Assembly (NCBI RefSeq): GCF_965638725.1
Contig: NC_134959.1
Span: 12,342,417-12,406,416 of the forward strand
Direction of reading: 5' to 3'
Length of the DNA stretch: 64,000 bases
From: Aptenodytes patagonicus
Taxonomy: Eukaryota; Chordata; Aves; Sphenisciformes; Spheniscidae
Below, in pieces: positions 52,501-63,737 of this stretch (position 1 is its first letter; the number at the start of each line of letters is the position of its first letter). Under the pieces are notes generated by a model that was not told the origin of the DNA, made no database searches, and saw only the letters and a program-made list of their open reading frames with translations. A program made the translations under genes and the position numbers.

Positions 52501-55500
52501 AAACATAGTATGCAGAAATGCAGGGTATCTTGGTTTATAGTTTGTGTTTGAATTTGAAAAGTAGCAATGTTCTTGTGCAAAGTTTACTTCTTTCTTCTAA
52601 TGTCTGCATATTTTTCAAGGGCAAACATCATTAGTGGATTTACTAGTAGCCAAAGGAGCCATTGTCAATGCTACAGATTACCATGGTTCAACTCCACTTC
52701 ACCTTGCCTGTCAGAAGGGATATCAAAATGTTACAGTAAGCACCAAAAGGCCTAATTAGAAATAAAAATAAATACTTAGCCTAAATTATAAATATATGAC
52801 TTTTACTAAGCTGTTCTACTGTTACTGTCATTTAGGTCTTCTGAGAAGCTTTTACCAGAACTGTGTACGCTGTCAGAATTGAGGATCTTTTATCATTGTA
52901 GTTTGCATGATATTTTATTTTTTCCTATACTGCAAGGTTTTCAGCCATTTGTAATAACCAAGCAATTGGCAGCTATGCATGCCTGAAAATTAATCCATTT
53001 TATTAATACAACTCTCTAATACATAGTACAAATGGAGAGCCTATTAACATCTCTGCTCTTGATTAAGACAGAAGAACCATTGCAGTCATTGGAATGAATT
53101 AAATGACTTCACATTGTGTTTAGGATAGACTGTGTGACTACATTAATTCTTGTGTACTTGAATTTTATATATGTGAGATTCTTCAATTAGCATTGTTGAA
53201 ATTAAGCTGTGTCTTCACTTACATAGGCTTTTAAAATATAAATTATGTAGTATATGTATTGCAGTGTTTGCGGCAGTAGATGATTCATTTTTTCAATGAC
53301 AACTCTGAATATGTAAGAAGCAGCTTTTATTTGGTTCTTAGGGTAGGGCAAAACCAGTACTGTAATGCCAAGAGGGTAGTGTCTGAAACAGGAGACATAG
53401 CTAGTTTTTCATGAAGTAGTGCATCATGCTAGAAACCTAAAGGAATCTACAGAGTAACAATTGTTTGTCCATTAATTTTTTAGTCACTTAAACGTCTGCT
53501 TTTATTTTTCTTTTAAGCTTCTCTTATTGCACTATAAGGCAAGTACTGATGTGCAGGACAATAATGGAAATACTCCACTTCATTTAGCCTGCACTTATGG
53601 TCATGAGGATGTAAGTAATTGTTTTGTAACAAACTAAATGGACATTCTAATGGAATGGAATTAAACTGTGATGCCAATTTGCACGGAACTTACATATTTT
53701 AAAAAGTAAATAAAAAAGATTTGGAGGCTAACTGTTTAACACTGTAAATTAGGACTTTATTCAGTAGTTCATAGAAATTTTTATTATGCATTCACATTAA
53801 AGATAGTAGTGTCGTGCAAATTTAGCTGAGTTATTTAACTCTTTGTTTAATGATGCTGAACCATAAAAGCCTGCCCTTTAGGCAATGGATTATATGAGCA
53901 GCAATGAAAAAACCTTTTTAGGATTGCAAATGTTATATGAATTGAGAGACAATACTATAATTTATTGATAGCTTTCCTTTTCTTTCCAGTGTGTCAAAGC
54001 TTTAGTCTACTATGATCTGCATTCCTGTAGACTAGATATTGGTAATGAAAAGGGAGATACTCCTCTCCATATAGCTGCTCGTTGGGGCTATCAAGGGATC
54101 ATAGAAGTGCTTTTGCAAAATGGGGCAAATCCAGAAATTCAAAACCGGATGAAAGAGACTTCCCTACAGTGTGCATTAAATTCCAAGGTATTCCTCTTTA
54201 CCTTTTAGCCTGATTTCTTTCTGATGCAATTCCATGGAGGTGTAGATGTTTACCTGCTAATAAGGTTTTGTGGTCTGGTACTATCAAAGTGAAAATGTAT
54301 GTTTGCCTTTAAGGAAGAAGGGTCAGACTTTAGATCTAATAGCATGAATACAGTCTGTGGTGTAGAACATAAACTTGTAAATGGGTACTTTTAATCTGCT
54401 CTGTCATAATCCGTTACTAATACTAGGTTGTTGGCTAATTTGTGTTTCAGTCAGTAGATTCTTCTTTAAGTGGAGTTACATTTGTTCTCTTTATTAATAT
54501 TTTTATGCAGATTTTGTCATTGATGGAATTAAACTATCTGACGTTTGAAAGAGGGCAGAGTGCTTCTGAGGTAACAACCAATGCAAGTTGCTGAATGTTT
54601 TTTGCCTATGTCTAACCTGCTTAATCTGATATGTAACTTTTTCTGTTTTGTGTTTTGTTGGGTTTTTTTCCCAACTTTAAGTCACCACTTAGGTCTCCTC
54701 AGCGCTCAACAGAAACTTTCAGCAGAGGATCATCTGTCTCAAGCCTGTCATCAGCATCAACTGATATAAGGCAAGAAGAAGTAAAGAATAGTTATAAAGA
54801 GGTAAGACTGAGGTATAAGTTTTGACAATAAGCAAAGTGAAGGAAGCTAGAAAAGTGATATTTTGCAACACTGTTTTAAACTGCTTCTTCAGGAGTAGCC
54901 TTCTGTCTGGCTTGGAAAATTATATGCTGCTATCCTCAGGTGCTTGTCATCTCAGTATCTAAACACTTATTTTTGTATGGTATCAACTGCTCTGCTGGTT
55001 ATTTCTGGGGAAAAATTGAAAACGTTTGGAGTAGTTGTTCAGATTTACTGCAGTTAACTACATAATTTGAGAATTTGTTGAGGTTTACAAAATTATAATG
55101 GCAGTTAGTGCCCCAAGGACCTTGCTGTCCTGTCCAGGAAGTAAATGCCATTGTTAGTTTACAAACTCTGTCAGGGAAAAGAGACTAGTACAGGCATACT
55201 ATCAAACAACTTACCGAACTATAATGTTAAGACAAGCTTTCAAAATAGGCATAGGAAATCAATTTTGTAATGTGACGAAGTACACACTATATACTAAATA
55301 TCTTGCACATAATGTGTTTGCTGATTTTGCTCTGTCCACACCAACCAAGATGCTGTCCTCTGAATTTTTTCATGTGGGACCTCAGATCCATACTTCCCAT
55401 TTATCCCCTCCTAAGACTGTCATATTGCCACTCCTCCTGATGCTTCTCTCTTTATTTTTTTCCCCAGTCCTCCTGTTCAATTTTTTTCTGAATTGACCTC

Positions 55501-58500
55501 CTTAGTATTTTTGTTTCTCTCCATATCACCTCTACATTCAAATTCTTCCTTTTCCTGCTATTCTTCTCTTGCCAAAAGTTTCTGTTTTCTAAAAATGTTC
55601 AAGAAACTCAAAGATGTAAAGTTTGACTGGACATTATTACTTCACACTTCATTATCAGTTACTCTGAGAGCCTCAATGTAGGAGTCTACCTCCTTGTTTG
55701 TACAGAGTCAAGCACTATAAATAAGGTCTAATGTACGTAAAAGTTCACCTCATAGATTGAGGATTTATTTTTTCCTTAAAGGAACAAATTTATCACACCC
55801 AAGAGCTAAGACTGTAGTTCAAACCAGGGAAAAAGATTACAAGCAGCTAACACCTTATATTCTTGGGGTTAATGACCTTCTCCTGTAATCCAGCTTTAGT
55901 TCATTTCTGTTTGTCAAGTTTCACATGGGCTCACTGCTCTTATTCTTACTGAGCAAAGAAGCAAGGGCCTAATCCTGAGGGAGCTCCATGAAGGGAATGC
56001 CACTGGAAGTCATGGGAAGCTGATAAGGTCAGTTTTCCAGACTTAAAGGCTTAGACCAGGGATTAAGGGGATGCAGTTAGATCTTTATTCGTCAGTACTG
56101 CTGGTGAATTAAACTCTGCTTAAATGAGCTAATCATGGTGTATGTCTTGTATGTGGCTTGATTACAACTTAGAAAAGAGAGAGTAAAAGAACCAGGCAGG
56201 TAAATTTGGAACTTCCTCTGTTGGAACTAATAACTCCTTGCATAATTTCTGTTCAGCAACAGAAAAACTGAGCATGCAAGTGAATTGCAGTAGATTTGTT
56301 TCATCTATTTTTACATTTAAAGGAAGGTACTTCTGTTCCATGGAGGAGTGAGAAAGCAAACTGGAAAGATGGGGAAATGCATGTAGCAGACATTTTTCCC
56401 TAAGTACTCTTAAATTATCTATAAGCTGCATAACAGATGTTGTATGCTTCTCCACTGCTAGGGCCTGAGGCAGTTTCTAGAACTATAAGGAAGTTATTTT
56501 TGGAAAGAAATTATCAGAGCTTGTGGGTCACTTGCTATTACTGTTAGGCATCTTGTACGTGATAAGACTGGCTCCTGAAAATCATCAAGACCTTTACGTT
56601 CTCCAGTGACATTATCCTATATGATTAGGGGAAATTTACGGGAGGTACAGATCTCCCTAGTATATATAGTCCATTTTAGATGTATATGTGTAGAGATTGG
56701 GATTCGGCTCGCCTAACTTCAGATGTCTGAAAGACAGTTGTCTTAACTTTAGACATCTATTTTCCCTCCTTAGTCAGTGGAGAGAAACTGGTACCTCCAG
56801 AGAGAAATTAATCCCAGACATGCTTAGTTTGACCTGAGTTGCACTCAAGTGTCGTTTGTGACTGCATTCTGCTCTGTAGTTACCTGAGAGGGAGTTTAAA
56901 CGACTGGCTTAGGTTTGGACAGCTAACTTTTAGACATTCAAAGTTAGGCAAGAGGAATCCTGCCTTGAGTGCCTAGCGTATGACTTCAAGGAGCTTCACC
57001 TTGTATTAGAAAGGTAGTAATAAAATAAAACTTAGCAGCTTTCCTAAAAAGAGATAAAAATGGATGGAGAGATTTAATCTAGCCTCTGATCTTTCGCCAG
57101 TAGATGTGTCCTGTTCTGCTAAAACCCTGAAGAAAGAGATCAGACCAGTAAAACATTAACTTCCTTTTAGTCTCATTCTTCCTTGTTTGCTTTGCCAAAC
57201 ACTGCTGTCGAGTCGGCAAGACAGTCATTTCTAGATAAAGATTGAAGCGTGACTGTAGCTGTTACTCCATGACACCTTCAATTCGCAAGATGTTTCTTAA
57301 TATTGAAACAACTTTGTTTACACAGCAGCATCTTTGGTGATGATGGCACAGTGCTAGAATAATTTGCTATAATGCTGAAACAGACTTTCACAAAGCTTAT
57401 TAAATGATCTTCAACAATCTGCAGAGGCCGGACAAGTTGCCTATTGATAGTACTAATGGACTCTCCCTGCCCCTTTACTGGCATTTCTATCAGGTTAGAT
57501 CTCGACTCCTTCATGTGAGAGTAGAGAGTAGAGAATCAAAGTACATCTCATTCTCCTGCTTTCACAAGCAATCGGAGGGATCAGGGGAATGGCATCAGTG
57601 CACTGCAGAGCACCTTCCATCTCTTCTTCCCCCCCACTTACCTCTTGCCCCCCCTGCAGAGCTCATAAACAGGAGAATACCTACACCAAGCAGTTGTGCT
57701 CAGGCATTAGCTGGCCTCAGCATACACATACTTAATGGGTCTAATGCTGGTCCCCTGGAATAACTCTGAGTGGGAGAGACCTGGCTTTTGCTAATGCATA
57801 CCCTTTGATATTTATATCTTTCCAGATTTTAAGTAAGAAAACAAATTTCATACTCACAATCAAGTTAGATTTGTAAAAGTTTGGTTTTTAACATAGGAAT
57901 AAACCAGTAATCTGCAGATGTGAAGTGAACGATTGGAAAACATCTTTTTCATCTTAAACTGTTGTTTCTCAAATAGCAAAATAAAACCTGCCATCCTTTG
58001 TGCTTCTGGTAGCATATAGTAGCTCAGCAAGAGTCCAAACAGTACTAGTGTTTATCAGGGTAGAAATTTGTCTCGAGTAGGGATTTTTAATGTTACGTTC
58101 ACAACAGAAACGCATGGTCAGCTGCTGCTGAAGCGGCATAATAATGTATATCAGCTTACATGGCTTTGTTTATGTGTGGACTCCATGTCCTCTATTTAGG
58201 TAAGTACTGTTTGTCTTTAACTGAGCAAGTCAGATCATCAAATGGTCACAGGCCTTGCACAGCCTTTGTATTTCATAAAGGAAGAAGGTTTTTCCTTTAA
58301 AACTTTATCAACAAATATGAAATGGGCCAGCAGTAATCCTGCCATATGAGCTTAGGAGGTTAGTAAAGGACACAGGATTTTCTGTGTACAGCTTAATAAC
58401 AGTACTAACAAAGCAAATAAATTGTTTTCTTCATACACAGGTGGAAAAACTCCTAAGAGCAGTTGCTGATGGAGATCTGGAAATGGTGAGTCTTAGCATG

Positions 58501-61500
58501 GCTGTTGAATATTATTGAATTCCAATTTACCTCATTCAAATTGAGGAAGTTATTTGTAAATAATATGAAGTGAAGAATGCTTTAGGTAATATGTTCCTTC
58601 AGCAACAAAACTCATTTTTTACAAAGAATATTCGCTCCATGTCCCCAAATTATTTTACCTACAGTGCCTTAAGGCCCATTATTTTGACATTTCCATGACC
58701 TCTTGCACTAAAGAAATTACTTTAAATTGAATAATTCCTTTGTGAAGGCCTGTCATTTAAAAATGTATGCATAGTCACCTCTAGGAGATGCAAAGAACTT
58801 GGGAAGAACAACATTCAGGGCAGGCATGTTGAAAAGAAATATTGTGGGAAAGAGCAATTTATTTGCTTGCAGGTGCTCGAGCTGCACTGTCAAATGCTGT
58901 TACTAGATGAGGAGCATGGTGCACTGCAGAACTGTAAAAAGGTGTGTATACTGAGGTCACAATATTGGACTGGATATGCAGTCAGCACAAAACAAAAAAA
59001 AAGGCAAAACAGATGAGTTTTCAGGTAAACCTGATTTTTGACAGCAAATCCAATAGAAAGTGTTGTTATTTCCAGTTGCTAGTTCCTATGTCACAGAAGC
59101 ACATCGTATCTTTTCCCATATGTGAGTTGATGCACGTGCTCGAGTGGCAGGGCTGTGCACCAGTTCTGGAAATTGAATGGTGGGATTTACAATTTGCAGT
59201 TTTTTGACTTAGGACGCATTCCAGTAATACAGTGTTTTTAAATCCACAAATGCTTTTTGATTCCTAAATTGCCAGGTTCTCTAATGCTTTTAATATTGTC
59301 TACTCTTTATTGTGTGTTTACTGCATGCAATAATTGTGCGTAGGTACTATAAATGAAAAATGGGCTCTTAGTTTGTTTGTTGTGACACCTTTTTATTAAT
59401 ATTTCATACAGAGAGGAAATTTAGGTGACACCAGTCGGTACAGAGAAGTCCTCTCAGGGGCATACAACTTTCCTGTAGTTTGGATTTCACTTCAAATAGA
59501 TAGCTGATGGCTATAATACTACCAGTTTCAGAGTTGATGTTCTGTAATTTGTGATACTTGCCACCTGTCTTGACATATTTTTTAGTTACTATTGCCCTTT
59601 ATTCCTGCAAATTTGAACAATAAGGTGCTTCCAATGTCATTCTACTGAAAAATTGAAGATGACACAGAAATCTTTAGAAGTTTTGTCTTTCGAAAGATGT
59701 AAGGCTGTACATTTCTTAATTGTTTTGTAGTTCACAGGGCAAAATCATGAACCCATGTGAGAATGCAGGGTTTCTCTGCTGGATACATGTTCTGAAAAAT
59801 TTGTTTAGGTGATATGTACCAGGAGTTACAGATACTAATGAAGCATCACACAGTCATAATAAAATAGATAATCTGCATCACGAAATACACACCATGTTAA
59901 TCTTGATTCTCTCATGTTTTATTCCAGTTAGATGATGGAAACAAATTAATTTATCAACTGATAGAGGAAGGAACTGTTTAGTTCTTAAATAAAATATTAT
60001 TATCCTAGTTTACAATGTAACTTTAATCTTAGTAATTATTTCCAGGTCAGCCCTTAAGTCATTTCAAGAAGCAGCAATACATACAATGGTGATATTTATC
60101 ATCTTCCTCGCAAGTAGTAAACATGAATGTATTACAATTAACTTTTCACAGACTTTGTGAAAATCTAAAGTGCATCATGAAAATATTTAAAGAAAATTAA
60201 ATGTAGTGCTATCATTTGCGGGAAAATTAGTATCTAGCACTGCTTAACAGATATCAGCAATGAAAAGCATATAGAAATCTAATCTATGCATTCAGATGAC
60301 AGAATCGCCTTATTTTTTGTGGCTTTACTTTCCACATTACTCAAGTTCATGTAAAACTGTTCATTATAAAGAGAATTGTCCAATTGGATGGCAAAGGTTA
60401 CAGCTTGCATATCTATTAAAAACCACGGTTATTTAAAAACTCTTATCTTGTTCTGACAGCCTGAGGTCTGTCCCCATAGGAACAGAAGCAACCGTAGGGT
60501 CATTAGTGCTGTTGTAGATTTCCCCTGTGACAGCCAATTGAGTTTTGCAAGAGGAGGCATTAGAAAAAAGTGCTATGAAACTGGAAGATTAAAAAAGAGA
60601 AATATTATGCTGTGATTGTTCAGGAAGCCAGAAAACAACCTTTGTCATCATCGTAGCACCTGCGAACTTCAAAAGCAAGTATGCTTTAGATTGGAGATAA
60701 TGATGTTAATCAATGACAGTTATTTTAATTAGCTGACTCAATGGCAACTAATTCTACATTTTGAAAATAAAATTTAGCCCACTTTGGTAAATTTTCTGTG
60801 TCTATAGCGGGAAAGAAATATTTTGGGACGGTATGGAGGGAATATCTGTAAGGAAAGGATTAAACTTTATTCCCAAAATATGTTTCAGAGTTATGCAGGA
60901 GCTTTTTTTGGGGAGGTTCTCAAACTGTACTTTTTACGTGTTTAGTGGTTGCTGAATTGGTAGAAAATGATTATAGCTCCATTATTGGTGGAGACTGTTA
61001 AGAATTGTCTTAGCCCATGGTATATTGCTTTGAACAAAGCCTTTATATGGCTCTAAGTCAGTAAAGTATGGTGTAGAAGTAGTCGATACTGCTGAACATC
61101 AATTTTTGGTCTTTCATTCTTAGTGATTGGATTTGGTGGTCAGGTGCCATGGCTCCCTAGTGATGGATGAACCTTTCAGCTTTCAACAAAGATTCTTGGA
61201 TTTAAAAAAACAAGCAAATTAAAAAAAACCCTTTTATTATTAGAGTGGGATGACACTAGAACAGACCTGGGAGGTTACAGAACCTCTTCTGTTAAAAGTA
61301 TTTGAGAAGAGATTGGTCAAACTTCGGTTAATGGTATTAAGGAAGAATTGACTTTGTCTCAGCGTAGAATACTGGATTAGGCACTCTTCTGAAATTCCTT
61401 CCACCCAGCTGGTCTTGACTCTTCTAGTGGAATGGATATGTGCAAATCCACCACAAAAAAAGCAAATCTTTTGTATAAAATAAATCTTGTGGAGCAGCTA

Positions 61501-63706
61501 TAAGTCTGGCATACAGGGTACAGTGCCCTTGGAGTGCTCTGCTAAATATTCCAGGAAGTGTGTTACTCTGCAATGTAAAGAAGGTTTTAGATAACAAGTT
61601 AACTGGCAAAGGAAGATTATGAACCATTTCCTGAGATGCTTCGGTGTGTCTCTGCTTAAAAGTACATTTAACCTTTTGACCAAAAAACATTTAAACCAAA
61701 AAAAGTGGCTATTCCACTGTAATTATAAAGAGGTATGCATGGGAGTAGCATGTTCAGATTTTTGGTGAGACACTGGTATTGGTATGTTGAGATCTGTGTA
61801 TTTGGATAATGAGAGCTGCAGTATTGAGCTGTGATAGAAGAAGGAGAAAGTGTCAGTTGTGAGAGTCTTGATCAGTCTGCAGGGAAAGGGGGAAGTGAAG
61901 TGACAGTAATATTTATTTTAGACATGTACAAATGGGAAAACCCTTCACAAAATGACATGTTTTACAGCTTCATACCCACTATGTAGTCCTGTAACTTGCT
62001 GTGTCTGGGAAGTCCCACATGATCTGCAGGAGCTCTGAGAGACCTAGCCTCCACACACGAGTCCCTGATCTTCCTTTTGTCTTGGTTTTTGAGTGCTGTG
62101 ATGTGAGCCCTTTTCATGCACCTAGAAAAAAAGGTGACTGTTACTGTATTGTCCCTTGGATTATGAGACCAATTTAATTCCCGCTTCTGTCTTGAGTTTC
62201 TGAAAGACTTGTCTCATTGGGCACAATACAAACTCAGAGTGATACACTAGATAGATGTCAGGCTTAACATTGCCAGATGGTGTAATAATGGAGGCTTAAT
62301 ACAGTCACTGCTAATTCTAAGATGTCTTTAGTTTACAGTGGGTTAATGAATTTCAACGTAAAAATGTATTTCTTAAACAGTTGCTTTTGTTGCATAAAAT
62401 TTAACGTAGAATTAACATGCAGTGAGCATCACTGTTTGCGAATTGCATGTGAATGCTCTGAGTCCTAAGACTATCTTCATTGAAGGGCCTCTCTCTTCCT
62501 CAAAAATAAGTCATTGTACATTGAGGAAAAAGTGAAACTGTCAAGCTCCTGGGAAGCAATAGACGTAAGAAAAGTCAGTGCCCCTGCAAAGTTTTGGATA
62601 TCAGTTAAATGTCGTCATCCTTGTCACTTCTTATGTTCATTAAAGCAAAAGAAACAAAATTCTCATTGATATCAGCAGGCACAAATCATCTGAGCTAAAA
62701 GGATTTGGAGGGTTTGAGAATAGGTGAGCACTGAAGTCTTGATTAGGCAGCAGGAAGTCATTTATAATTTACTTCACTGCTATAATTGGTGAACTTTCTA
62801 GCTACTTTGTCAATGATAACATTTGATTTTTTAATTTGGCCTGTGGGCAGCTGATGCCAGGAGGTAGCTGTATAGTCTCCCTGAGATATTCACAAGTGTA
62901 TGTTTGTGAAATTACTTATCTACATACACAAATTTATTAGGACATGGAACCTTTGGACTCTATAAAGGAGGACTTGCTTTTTATGCCAGGTACGTTATCT
63001 CTTGGAGTGGATGGAAGAAGACTTAGAAGATGAGGACGACGCAGTCAGTACATCAAAACCAGAATTCTGCCATCCATTATGCCAGTGCTCAAAATGTGGG
63101 CCAGCACAAAAGGTTGGAATATTCATTCTGTAAAAAGAATGATTTATATTCTTGTAATGTAACTTTTAGCTCTAGGGAAGTAGCATTCATATTGCCCAAC
63201 ACCTCTGTATCTCTGTCTAAAAAGCAGTTAAATATATACAGATCTTAACAGAGTTCATCTGATGTCATGAAATTGTTCTCTTTTTAATTGAACTGTAGAA
63301 AATTTTGGATACTGGAACAGTGTTCAAAGACTTGCTCCGTATCTAACGGAGTGAAAAATCTTTGCAGTTTGCTTTTAGAATATGTGGACTGCTGTCATTA
63401 AGGTTTGGACAACTTTGAATAAATGGGAAGAATCTCTTTGTAAGCCTCAGTTTCTCCTGGTTCTCTTTTATAGTTTACATTGCTAACTGTCACAGAATAT
63501 CTACTTACCTGTTAGTAATCAGTTTAGCAAGGAAAACCCGCTAATCCTATAATCAATGTAATGCTGATAAAGTCTTTTTTTAATTGCATGACATCTTTCA
63601 TACAAGCTATATCTAAAACCTCTTTGGAGATTAAATGTAATTGCAAAGACTTCCTTTCCCCTTATTTATCACAGACTGTAGAGGAGAATCAGGCTTTACA
63701 ATACAC

Positions 63707-63737
<31 letters not shown>

